From Acidimicrobiia bacterium (GTDB lineage Bacteria > Actinomycetota > Acidimicrobiia > Spongiisociales > JAHEDJ01), in the NCBI GenBank assembly GCA_029210695.1, contig JARGFH010000044.1, forward strand, positions 1 through 32,353: a DNA stretch of 32,353 bases, given 5' to 3'. The notes beneath the pieces were generated by a model. That model did no database searches. It was not told the origin of the DNA and worked only from the letters and a program-made list of their open reading frames with translations. This document shows, in pieces, positions 8,461-15,617 of this stretch; positions within the stretch are counted from its first letter, which is position 1, and each line of letters begins with the position of its first letter. Made by a program: the position numbers and the translations under genes.

Positions 8461-8501
8461 TCGCGGGTCTGACGAGCTACCCGCGACGAGCAACCCGCGA
8501 C
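8460..8501. repeat. Inverted and direct ACCCGCGAC repeats after truA
   Basis: GTCGCGGGT (8460-8468) can pair with ACCCGCGAC at 8479-8487, or with a second copy at 8493-8501. The two direct copies are exactly 14 bases (two heptamer periods) apart. The same CGCGGGT unit forms the long array at 15467-15564. The hairpin could weaken transcription after truA but has no T-tract. Confidence 0.55.
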
Positions 8502-8543
8502 TATCGGAATGTCGGACCGGGCGGTGGCGTTGCTTCGGGTACG

Positions 8544-9068
8544 TTGTACCGTCCTGCTCACATCGTCCGTGCGTTGCTGCTCCAACCGGACTCCTACCGG
8601 GATGCGTCGCTTCGCCGCGCCGGATCCAACGTATCGTCGGTGCTGTTCGTCCTCACGGTCTACAGCCTGCTCGCTTCATGGGCGATGTGGCTCGACCGTG
8701 CGTCGGGGGCGGGATTCCGAACCGCTGCAGCATTCGTCGTCTGGGGATTGCTTCGTTGGGTCGTCGTTGCGCCGATCCTCTGGTTCATCGGCGTGCACGG
8801 CGTCGAAGGGGAAGGAACCCTCGGAGCGATGTACCGGGCAACGGCTCTGGCGCACGCTCCGCTCCTGCTCCAGGTCATGCCGCTAGACGTGAGCTTCGCC
8901 AATGTCGTCGCCGCCGTCTGGTTCGTGCTGGCGCTGATGGTGGCGGGCCGGGCGGTATTGGGACTCTCCGTCCGGCGGGCGGCCGGCACCGCGGTCATGG
9001 CGGCCGCCGGCCTGCTGATCGTATCGAATGTGTTTCTAGTCCCAATCGCCATCTTCGGGGTGGTGTGA
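8544..9068 (+). CDS. Second Yip1-like membrane protein
   Basis: A small multi-pass membrane protein (174 aa from this start) with about five hydrophobic helices. Its layout is like that of the protein encoded at 7191-7724: a basic amphipathic N-terminus (YRPAHIVRALLLQPDSYRDASL), then helices, then an RATALAHAPLLLQ segment that corresponds to TGYSHAPLAL. The two are probably distant paralogues flanking truA. The start is uncertain. The frame opens at a GTG (8439) inside truA, but bases 8461-8543 look intergenic, so the TTG at 8544 is proposed. Function unknown. Confidence 0.65.
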   Translation: MYRPAHIVRALLLQPDSYRDASLRRAGSNVSSVLFVLTVYSLLASWAMWLDRASGAGFRTAAAFVVWGLLRWVVVAPILWFIGVHGVEGEGTLGAMYRATALAHAPLLLQVMPLDVSFANVVAAVWFVLALMVAGRAVLGLSVRRAAGTAVMAAAGLLIVSNVFLVPIAIFGVV

Positions 9069-9080
9069 GGACGCCCGATC

Positions 9081-9156
9081 GCCTATCGCCCAACGCCTAG
9101 GGCCCACTGCCTACTGCCACCGCCTATCGCCGGGTGCCAATTGCCAATTCCCATTC
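9081..9156. repeat. Degenerate heptamer array before the LytS-like kinase gene
   Basis: Successive units are GCCTATC, GCCCAAC, GCCTAGG, GCCCACT, GCCTACT, GCCACC (6 bases), GCCTATC, GCCGGGT, GCCAATT, GCCAATT and CCCATTC. The GCC frame keeps a 7-base period with one slip, and decayed units may continue to about 9195. A TTG at 9141 inside the array opens the kinase frame, but it is unlikely to be the true start. Confidence 0.7.
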
Positions 9157-9209
9157 TCCAAGAACCTATTGCTTATCTCTCGGGCCCATTGCTACGTTCC
9201 TCCCAACGT

Positions 9210-10415
9210 ATGCAGCGCACTCTTCTCCTCCTACTCACCACTCAGCCGTTTGTGAATCGGCGTCGAACCAGGCGATCGTGGCGGCCGAGCAGATGGGCGC
9301 TGGCCAATCCGATAGAACGGTCGGTCCAGGACACCCTTCGCTTGACTTATTTGACGGCCCGTCCGATGCGAGAGGGGCTCGATGCCCGGTCGGCCGCTCG
9401 ATCGGCCCGTGCTATCAGAGAACTCGTCGGAGTGGCGGCGGTTGCCATCACCGACGTCAAAGACGTTCTCGCCTACAGCGGCATCGGGCATCGTCATCAT
9501 GGAGTCGGAGACCTTCAGGTCTTTGAGATCGGTGAGGCGGCGATCCGGACCGGTGGATCCAGGGCGTCCAGATCGGGCCTGGTTTGTGATCGGCTCGATT
9601 GCCCGATCGGTGAAACCGTGGCCGTCCCCTTGCGGGCCGGGTCTGAGGTGATGGGTAGCCTCATTCTGCTGCGCCTGAAGGATCAGCCGGTGACCCTCGG
9701 CCTCATTCGCGCCGCCCGCGAGGTCGCCAGGCAGCTTTCAAATCAGCTCCAACTGGCGGAGGGCGACGTAACCCGCCAGGAGCTCCTGAGGGCCAGAACG
9801 GTGGCCCTTCGTGCTCAGATCAGCCCTCATTTCGCCTACAACACGCTCACCGCCATTGGAAGCATGGTGCGTAGAGATGCCGAGCGGGCCAGAGAACTAC
9901 TGATTCAGTTCGCCGAGTTCTCACGCTACATCCTGCGGAACGACCGCATCAACACGACGCTCTCGGACGAACTGCGCAACGTTCACACATACCTCGAACT
10001 TCAGCGAGCCAGGCACGGAGACCGGCTCGAGGTCGTATTCAGAGTCGATCCCGAGGTCTTGCCGATCACGATTCCGATGCTCCTGCTGCAACCCCTGGTG
10101 GAGAACGCGGTTCAACATGGTCTCGAGCGGCGTGAGGGGATCTGGCGGGTATCGATTGATGCGGAGGACCGGGACGACGACGTCTACCTGTCCGTGTCGG
10201 ACAACGGTGTCGGCATGTCCGATGAGGCGATTGCCTCGATCACGGCTTCAGTCGGCGAGCCTGGTGAAGGGTCGGTCGGTCTGGCCAACATCCAGGAGCG
10301 ACTCCGCTCGACGTATGGCGAGCATTACGGGCTACATTTCGAATCCGAGCCAGGTTCCGGCACGCGGGTCTCCATGCTCGTTCCCAAGTATCGTGCCGGG
10401 GTGATCCAACCGTGA
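9210..10415 (+). CDS. LytS-like sensor histidine kinase, soluble
   Basis: A 401-aa kinase of the LytS/BtsS/YpdA type. A GAF-like input domain (about 60-180) precedes the His_kinase (PF06580-type) segment RAQISPHFAYNTLTAIGSM, where the histidine near residue 207 is the phosphorylation site; the usual form is QINPHFLFNTL. A HATPase_c domain follows with LLLQPLVENAVQHG, VSDNGVGM and the loop GEGSVGLANIQERL. No convincing membrane helices are present, unlike LytS proper. The ATG at 9210 is preferred because upstream starts fall in heptamer repeat. Its stop overlaps the GTG of the LytTR regulator. LytS/LytTR pairs beside solute symporters usually sense small carboxylates such as pyruvate, so a carboxylate or metabolic cue is likely here. 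Confidence 0.88.
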   Translation: MQRTLLLLLTTQPFVNRRRTRRSWRPSRWALANPIERSVQDTLRLTYLTARPMREGLDARSAARSARAIRELVGVAAVAITDVKDVLAYSGIGHRHHGVGDLQVFEIGEAAIRTGGSRASRSGLVCDRLDCPIGETVAVPLRAGSEVMGSLILLRLKDQPVTLGLIRAAREVARQLSNQLQLAEGDVTRQELLRARTVALRAQISPHFAYNTLTAIGSMVRRDAERARELLIQFAEFSRYILRNDRINTTLSDELRNVHTYLELQRARHGDRLEVVFRVDPEVLPITIPMLLLQPLVENAVQHGLERREGIWRVSIDAEDRDDDVYLSVSDNGVGMSDEAIASITASVGEPGEGSVGLANIQERLRSTYGEHYGLHFESEPGSGTRVSMLVPKYRAGVIQP

Positions 10416-11185
10416 TCTTCTCCAAGGTGCTCGTCGTCGACGACGAACAGCACGCTCGTGACGACCTGGCCTATTTGCTCGAGGCGGCAGGTGCAGCCGA
10501 AGAGATCCAGACGGCCGCCGGCGCAACCGAAGCTCTGGTCTTGCTGCAGGATGAACCTGCCGATGTCGTGTTCCTCGACATCCGGATGCCCGGCCTCGAC
10601 GGAATCCAACTCGCCAAGACGCTCGGGCAGTTCTCCGATCCGCCTGCTGTTGTGTTCGTCAGTGCCCACGAAGAGCATGCGGTGGAGGCGTTCGCGATCG
10701 ATGCAACCGATTACCTGCTCAAGCCCGTCTCAATGGAACGCCTCACGGCGACGCTTCGGCGTCTCGAGAGCCGGGTGGCAGGGAGGTCGGCCGGCGCCTC
10801 CGCGCAGGTTGGAGCAGAGCGCACAGAGGACGACGCGCTGCCCTTCGTCGCCGTCGAGGTAGCGGGCAAGACCCGTCTCATCGATCGGGGCGAGATCCGC
10901 TACGTCGAGTCCGAAGGCGACTATGTGCGCCTCCACACCTTCAAGGACTCATACCTGGTGCGCCGGTCGCTCTCGTCGCTGGCGGAACGGTGGTCCTCCG
11001 AGGGTTTTGTTCGCGTTCATCGCAGCTTCCTCGTGAATCTCCGCCACGTCATTGAGATTCAGCCGTACTTCAATCAGACCCTGATCGTGAGGCTCAACGA
11101 CTCAGGCGAGACCAAGATCCCGGTCAGTCGTCGGCGAGCAAGACAACTTCGTGAGCGCTTGGGCCTCGGTACCACGGGCCGATGA
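10412..11185 (+). CDS. LytTR-family response regulator
   Basis: A 257-aa DNA-binding regulator. The receiver domain (about 1-115) has the acidic pair DDE (10-12), phosphoacceptor Asp56 in VVFLDIRMPGLDG, and the conserved Lys104 in YLLKPVS. A linker leads to a LytTR DNA-binding domain (about 148-250), with IRYVESEGDYVRLHT, the VRRSLSSLAERW segment and FVRVHRSFLVNL. The gene overlaps the kinase gene by four bases (GTGA) and the next gene by four (ATGA). It therefore most likely controls this operon or the adjacent DUF4212/symporter operon. LytTR proteins bind paired 9-bp direct repeats; I did not find a clear pair in the gaps nearby. Confidence 0.93.
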   Translation: MIFSKVLVVDDEQHARDDLAYLLEAAGAAEEIQTAAGATEALVLLQDEPADVVFLDIRMPGLDGIQLAKTLGQFSDPPAVVFVSAHEEHAVEAFAIDATDYLLKPVSMERLTATLRRLESRVAGRSAGASAQVGAERTEDDALPFVAVEVAGKTRLIDRGEIRYVESEGDYVRLHTFKDSYLVRRSLSSLAERWSSEGFVRVHRSFLVNLRHVIEIQPYFNQTLIVRLNDSGETKIPVSRRRARQLRERLGLGTTGR

Positions 11186-11475
11186 GGGACGACCGCAACA
11201 CGGCACTCGATCCGATCTACCTTCGTACGGTTCTGAGGGTCAATTTGTCGACGTCGCTCTTCTATTTCGGGCTCTTCTTGCTCGTCATACTCGGCGGTCC
11301 GATCGTCTTCTGGCTGTTTCCATCGTTGGCGACGACCTACCTGTGGTCGCTGCCACTTCCGTGGCTGTTTCTCGGAGTCGCCGGATTCCCGATGCTGGTG
11401 CTCATCGCCTGGAGCTACCTCGGCGCAGTCGAGGAGGATGAGGACGAGTTCTCAGACCTGGTGGATACGCCGTGA
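11182..11475 (+). CDS. Small two-helix membrane protein, probable symporter partner
   Basis: A 97-aa protein with two hydrophobic helices (about 27-47 and 56-80) and a strongly acidic C-terminal tail (EEDEDEF). It overlaps the regulator gene upstream and the symporter gene downstream by four bases each. Its size and position match the small DUF485/DUF4212-type subunits that accompany acetate-type sodium:solute symporters, although the sequence is divergent and I cannot assign it to either family. It may stabilise or modulate the symporter. Confidence 0.75.
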   Translation: MRDDRNTALDPIYLRTVLRVNLSTSLFYFGLFLLVILGGPIVFWLFPSLATTYLWSLPLPWLFLGVAGFPMLVLIAWSYLGAVEEDEDEFSDLVDTP

Positions 11476-13181
11476 CATTGACGACGATCTTCGTAGGAGC
11501 GGTGATCGTCGCCACTTTCACTATCGGCCTGTTCGGCATAAGGATCGCCCGCACCACATCGGACTTCTTCGTCGCCACCCGGGCGGTCGGGTCGATCTGG
11601 AACGCTTCCGCCATCTCGGGCGAGTACCTCTCCGCGGCCTCTTTTCTCGGCATTGCCGGATTAGTCATGAAGTTCGGGGCTAGGGCGATGTGGTTTCCAC
11701 TCGGTTATGCGGCCGGGTATGTGATGTTGCTGCTCTTTGTCGCGGCACCCCTCAGGCGCTTCGGTGCCTACACGATCCCGGACTTCGCCGAGGGGCGCTT
11801 TGCCAGCCGGCGCCTCCGACGCATCGCCGCACTCCTGGTTCTCCTCATCGGGTGGTTCTACCTCGTTCCTCAGATGAAGGGCGCAGGTGTGACTCTCGAA
11901 CTCCTCGCCGGCGTGCCCTACTGGGTAGGCGTGGTCGTCGTGGGGGTCCTCGTCATTGCAGCCGTGGCATTTGGCGGGATGAAGGGCATCACCTATGTGC
12001 AGGCCTTCCATTTCTGGACCAAGCTCACTGCGATTTCATTCTCGGCTCTGGTTCTGCTGATTGCGCTCGGCTGGTCGTCCGGCGCTCGCACTCCATTTGC
12101 GGCCGGATTGCCGACTTTCCCCGATGACACAGAAGTTACCTTCGCTCGCGACACCCGGTTGGAGGTGCCGGAGTCGATCGTCGTTGCCGTCAACGGTGCG
12201 GCGGTTGTGTGGTCGGCGGGCGAAATCGAGGTGCCTGCCGGCACGAAGGCGGCGTTCGCCGCGGGTGACGTGGCTCCGACGGCGTCATCGATCGGCGCCA
12301 GGGACGGCACGGCCTGGACCGTGCCGTTCCCGGATGGTGAGCGGTACGGTCTGCTGGGCGCCGTTTCGCTCCTGATCGCCACCGTGCTCGGGACAATGGG
12401 GTTGCCACACATCCTCGTGCGGTTCTACACGAATCGCGACGCACCGTCGGCCAGGCGCACGGCAGTCGTGATCCTCGGATTTGTCGGGGTCTTCTACTTC
12501 TTCCCCTGGATCTATGGAGCGCTGGGCAGGGTGTGGGTTCCCGAGTTGTACGTGACCGGCGATACCGACACCGTGGTGCTGGCGCTGCCCCGTCTGCTCG
12601 ATGGGACCCTCGGCGAGTTCATCTCGGCGCTGGTGGCGGCCGGCGCCTTCTCCGCGTTCATCTCGACGTCATCCGGACTCCTGATCAGCGTCGCCGGGGC
12701 GTTGAGCCACGACCTCTACGCGCAACTCCTGCGCCCTGCCGCTTCGGCTGCTCGAAGGCTCTGGTACTTCAGGGCAGGGGCCGTATTCGGTGGGATCGTG
12801 GCGATCGGGCTCGGTTTGCTCGCCCGGCCGTTCGACATCAACATTCTGGTCGGATGGGCGTTCGCCATCGCCGCCAGCGCCTTCTGTCCGCTCTTGATTC
12901 TCGGCATTTGGTGGCGAGGGCTGGCCGCCCGCGGTGCCGCCCTTGGGATGATCGTTGGGGGAACCACCGCCACGGCCGCCATTCTCGTAACCATGCTTGG
13001 TGACGTCGATGGGTTGTTGGGGGCGCTACTGGCGCAGCCGGCGGTGGTGACGGTTCCTCTGGCGTTTGCCGTCATGATCCTGTTCTCCTGGCGGGCACGT
13101 CCCCCCCGTCACGCCGACCGCTTGCTGCTGAGAATGCACATGCCCGAACGTGCTTCGGAACTGCTGCGAATGGAGCTCTAA
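11472..13181 (+). CDS. Sodium:solute symporter 1 (ActP-like, acetate/monocarboxylate)
   Basis: A 569-aa member of the SSS (SLC5) family with about 13 membrane helices. Family signatures include SGEYLSAASFLGIAG (about 49-63), GAYTIPDFAEGRF (about 98-110), FGGMKGITYVQAFHFW and TMGLPHILVRFYTNRDAPSARR. The last of these is typical of cation/acetate symporters of the ActP group. An unusual hydrophilic, beta-rich insertion (about 205-292, with repeated VPESIVVAV and EVPAGTKAAF segments) probably forms an extracytoplasmic loop domain. The GTG start overlaps the small membrane protein gene by four bases. With Acs and PrpE encoded nearby, acetate, propionate or a similar acid is the likely substrate; this is inferred, not visible. 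Confidence 0.9.
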   Translation: MTLTTIFVGAVIVATFTIGLFGIRIARTTSDFFVATRAVGSIWNASAISGEYLSAASFLGIAGLVMKFGARAMWFPLGYAAGYVMLLLFVAAPLRRFGAYTIPDFAEGRFASRRLRRIAALLVLLIGWFYLVPQMKGAGVTLELLAGVPYWVGVVVVGVLVIAAVAFGGMKGITYVQAFHFWTKLTAISFSALVLLIALGWSSGARTPFAAGLPTFPDDTEVTFARDTRLEVPESIVVAVNGAAVVWSAGEIEVPAGTKAAFAAGDVAPTASSIGARDGTAWTVPFPDGERYGLLGAVSLLIATVLGTMGLPHILVRFYTNRDAPSARRTAVVILGFVGVFYFFPWIYGALGRVWVPELYVTGDTDTVVLALPRLLDGTLGEFISALVAAGAFSAFISTSSGLLISVAGALSHDLYAQLLRPAASAARRLWYFRAGAVFGGIVAIGLGLLARPFDINILVGWAFAIAASAFCPLLILGIWWRGLAARGAALGMIVGGTTATAAILVTMLGDVDGLLGALLAQPAVVTVPLAFAVMILFSWRARPPRHADRLLLRMHMPERASELLRMEL

Positions 13182-13246
13182 TAGCGCTGTCAAAGGGGGC
13201 GGCACCAGACGAAGCGACGGGTGAATTTCCGTCGAACCCATGAGCC

Positions 13247-13270
13247 AGAACTGAACGGCAGAACAGTTCT
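13247..13270. promoter_or_regulatory. Inverted repeat in the gap between the two symporter operons
   Basis: AGAACTG-N10-CAGTTCT is a perfect 7-bp inverted repeat in the 277-bp gap between symporter 1 and the DUF4212 gene. It lies about 190 bases upstream of the DUF4212 start and could be an operator or a weak hairpin. Nothing ties it to a particular regulator. Apart from this site and the ribosome binding site near 13441, I see nothing distinct in the gap. Confidence 0.25.
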
Positions 13271-13458
13271 TCGTTGCACTCGCTTGGCTGCGCCGAGCGG
13301 TCCGTTCATCCGATGACCGGTCTGTTCGCCGCCGATTGACGCAGCAAAGCGCCGCTCAACGCATTCCCCCGCCGCGAAGAGAGATGGCGTCGTACCTTCC
13401 TCGTGACGAGCCCCCGGGTGCCCCAGGGGCACCCATGCATGGAAGGGAGGTCGAAGCG

Positions 13459-13734
13459 GTGGATCAAGCCATAAAGGACTACTGGCGACGGAACGTACGC
13501 CTCAAACTCATCTTGTTGTCGATCTGGGCGTTTGTCTCGATCGTCTTGTCGATTCTCTTGATCGATGTTCTCAACGAGGCATCAATCGGAGGATTTCCAC
13601 TCGGATTCTGGATGGCGCAGCAGGGATCGATCTTTGTGTTTGTTGTTCTCATCTTCGTATATGCGAAGACTATGGATCGCTACGACACGGAGCTTGAAGC
13701 AACGCTGCAGGGAATGTCGGGAGGTAGCGCATGA
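13459..13734 (+). CDS. DUF4212 small membrane subunit of the sodium:solute symporter
   Basis: A 91-aa protein with two membrane helices (about 17-38 and 52-74) and the DUF4212 pattern YWRRNVRLKL, then GFPLGFWMAQQGSIFVFV and YAKTMDRYD. DUF4212 proteins are encoded directly upstream of VC_2705-type symporters and are thought to be their small subunit. The start is set by the strong ribosome binding site GGAAGGGAGG (13441-13450), eight bases before GTG at 13459. The frame is open back to 13336, but that part is proline-rich and lacks family similarity. The stop overlaps the ATG of the symporter gene (ATGA), indicating coupling. Confidence 0.9.
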   Translation: MDQAIKDYWRRNVRLKLILLSIWAFVSIVLSILLIDVLNEASIGGFPLGFWMAQQGSIFVFVVLIFVYAKTMDRYDTELEATLQGMSGGSA

Positions 13735-15410
13735 GCGTCGAAGTCTGGACGTGGATCGTTGTCGGCCTGACCTTCGCGCTCTACATCTATATCGCTCTGC
13801 GACAGCGGGCGAGGGATACCGAGGGCTTCTACGTGGCAGGCCACGGAGTTCCCGCGGTCGCCAACGGCATGGCCGTTGCCGCCGACTGGATGTCGGCTGC
13901 ATCGTTCATTTCGATGGCAGGCATCATCGCCTTCCTCGGTTCGGACGGTTCCGTCTACCTCATGGGTTGGACGGGCGGCTATGTGCTGCTGGCGCTGCTG
14001 CTGGCACCGTATCTGCGTAAGTTCGGCAAGTACACCGTTCCCGACTTCGTCGGCGATCGCTACTACAGCCAAACTGCCCGCATTGTCGCACTGGTGGCGG
14101 CGATCTTCGTTTCGTTCACCTACGTGGCCGGCCAGATGCGCGGCGTCGGGATCGTGTTCTCGCGGTTCCTGAACCTCGATATCAACGTCGGTGTGTTCGT
14201 TGGCATGGCGATCGTCACGGTCTATGCCGTCACCGGCGGCATGAAGGGCATCACCTGGACTCAGGTAGCGCAGTATTCGGTGCTGATCATCGCCTACTTG
14301 ATTCCGGCCATTGCCATCGCCTCGAAGCTGACGGGAATGCCGATCCCTCAGCTTGGCTTCGGCGGCGTGCTCGACGATCTGAACGCGATCCAGACGGATC
14401 TCGGATTCGGAGCGTATACGGAAGCCTTTTCGTCACTTTCGACGTTGAACGTCCTGTTCATCACGATTGCGCTCATGACGGGTACGGCCGGGTTGCCACA
14501 CGTGATCGTGCGGTTCTATACGACGAAGACGGTGCGGGATGCCCGCTGGTCGGCTGGATGGGCTTTGTTCTTCATCGCCATCCTCTATACGACGGCTCCG
14601 GCAGTTGCGGCCTTCGCCAAGACGAACCTGATGGACACGGTGTCGAACCAGCCGTACGAGCAGGTCAAGGCTGAGAACTCCTGGTTCGGCTCATGGGAGG
14701 AAACCGGTCTGCTCAGCTTCGATGACAAGAACGGCGACGGGATCATCAACTACCAGGCAGGCGACGGCAACGAACTGACCGTCGACCGCGACATCATGGT
14801 GCTCGCCAACCCGGAGATCGCGGGTCTCGCCGCCCCGATCACTGCGCTTGTGGCGGCAGGCGGCCTGGCCGCTGCACTATCGACGGCGTCCGGTCTTCTT
14901 CTGGTGATTGGATCTTCGATCGGGCACGACCTCTATACGAAGGTGTTGAAACGAGGCACCAATGAGGCTCAGCGGCTGCGTGCCGGTCGGATCGCGATGG
15001 GCGGCGGCGTGCTGGTTGCCGGCTACTTCGGGATCAACCCGCCCGGGTTCGTTGCGGAGGTGGTGGCATTCGCCTTCGGCCTTGCCGCGGCGAGTTTCTT
15101 CCCGGTCATCGTGTTGGGGATCTTCTGGAAGAAGGCCACGAAGGAGGGCGCGATTGCCGGGATGGCCATCGGCATGACGTTCACCTTCGTGTACATCGTG
15201 ATGACGGCCAACGGTCTGATGGACATCGATCCCTGGCTCTTCGACATCTCGCCGCAGGGCATCGGGACGGTCGGTATGGTCCTCAACCTGGTCACCACCT
15301 ACGTTGTCTCGAAGATGACGAAGGAACCGCCCGCCGAGGTCCAGGAACTCGTCGAGAGTCTCCGGATCCCCGAGGTGGCCAGCGCCTACCTCAAGGAGGG
15401 CAAGGCCTAG
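13731..15410 (+). CDS. Sodium:solute symporter 2, VC_2705/ActP type
   Basis: A 559-aa SSS-family transporter with about 13 helices. Signatures are EGFYVAGHGVPAVANGMAVA and DWMSAASFISMAGIIA (about 31-67), FGKYTVPDFVGDRYYS, GGMKGITWTQVAQY and TGTAGLPHVIVRFYT. In a hydrophilic loop the stretch DKNGDGIINYQ (about 332-342) matches an EF-hand/dockerin-like calcium-binding loop. It is followed by NELTVDRDIMVLANPEIA, a segment typical of this subfamily. With DUF4212 it forms a two-gene unit closed by a strong terminator. This type is usually linked to acetate and other short carboxylates. It differs clearly from symporter 1, so the two may divide substrates or affinities. Confidence 0.93.
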   Translation: MSVEVWTWIVVGLTFALYIYIALRQRARDTEGFYVAGHGVPAVANGMAVAADWMSAASFISMAGIIAFLGSDGSVYLMGWTGGYVLLALLLAPYLRKFGKYTVPDFVGDRYYSQTARIVALVAAIFVSFTYVAGQMRGVGIVFSRFLNLDINVGVFVGMAIVTVYAVTGGMKGITWTQVAQYSVLIIAYLIPAIAIASKLTGMPIPQLGFGGVLDDLNAIQTDLGFGAYTEAFSSLSTLNVLFITIALMTGTAGLPHVIVRFYTTKTVRDARWSAGWALFFIAILYTTAPAVAAFAKTNLMDTVSNQPYEQVKAENSWFGSWEETGLLSFDDKNGDGIINYQAGDGNELTVDRDIMVLANPEIAGLAAPITALVAAGGLAAALSTASGLLLVIGSSIGHDLYTKVLKRGTNEAQRLRAGRIAMGGGVLVAGYFGINPPGFVAEVVAFAFGLAAASFFPVIVLGIFWKKATKEGAIAGMAIGMTFTFVYIVMTANGLMDIDPWLFDISPQGIGTVGMVLNLVTTYVVSKMTKEPPAEVQELVESLRIPEVASAYLKEGKA

Positions 15411-15431
15411 AGCACTCCGGGCCTGAACAGG

Positions 15432-15462
15432 AAAGCGGGGAAGTTGGTGCTTCCCCGCTTTT
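15432..15462 (+). terminator. Intrinsic terminator after symporter 2
   Basis: A perfect 12-bp stem, AAAGCGGGGAAG (15432-15443) with CTTCCCCGCTTT (15450-15461), has a six-base loop and runs into TTCT. It begins 22 bases after the symporter stop. It is the clearest intrinsic terminator in the window and separates the DUF4212/symporter operon from the CBS/DUF294 gene. Confidence 0.85.
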
Positions 15463-15466
15463 CTGT

Positions 15467-15564
15467 GTCGCGGGTCGCGGGTCGCGGGTCGCGGGTCGCG
15501 GGTCGCGGGTCGCGGGTCGCGGGTCGCGGGTCGCGGGTCGCTGGTCGCGGGTCGCGGGTCGCGT
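15467..15564. repeat. Near-perfect tandem heptamer array (GTCGCGG)14
   Basis: Fourteen contiguous 7-base units span 98 bases. Twelve are exactly GTCGCGG, unit 11 is GTCGCTG and the last is GTCGCGT. The minus strand reads ACCCGCG per unit. The array starts five bases after the terminator stem and ends 53 bases before the next gene. Its purity suggests recent slippage-type expansion. Translated minus-strand frames give a seven-residue RPATRDP repeat, which is an artefact of the period and not a protein. Confidence 0.95.
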
Positions 15565-15603
15565 GAAGCCCACATCTGCGGGCTCTGCCGGGCGAGTGCC
15601 CAC

Positions 15604-15609
15604 TAACCT
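15604..15609 (+). promoter_or_regulatory. Candidate -10 box for leaderless transcription of the CBS/DUF294 gene
   Basis: TAACCT has the TANNNT form and ends eight bases before the ATG at 15618. That is the spacing expected if transcription starts at the start codon. No Shine-Dalgarno precedes this ATG, which fits a leaderless message. A good -35 element is not evident; the position it would occupy lies just after the heptamer array. Confidence 0.35.
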
Positions 15610-15617
15610 GCGTTTCG

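Noticed and set aside
13201-13320. LytTR binding site pair in the gap before DUF4212
   Set aside because: Only one partial match (ACAGTTCTT) was found, and no second copy at the expected spacing.
15467-15564. CRISPR array
   Set aside because: Units are 7 bases with no spacers, and no cas genes are present.
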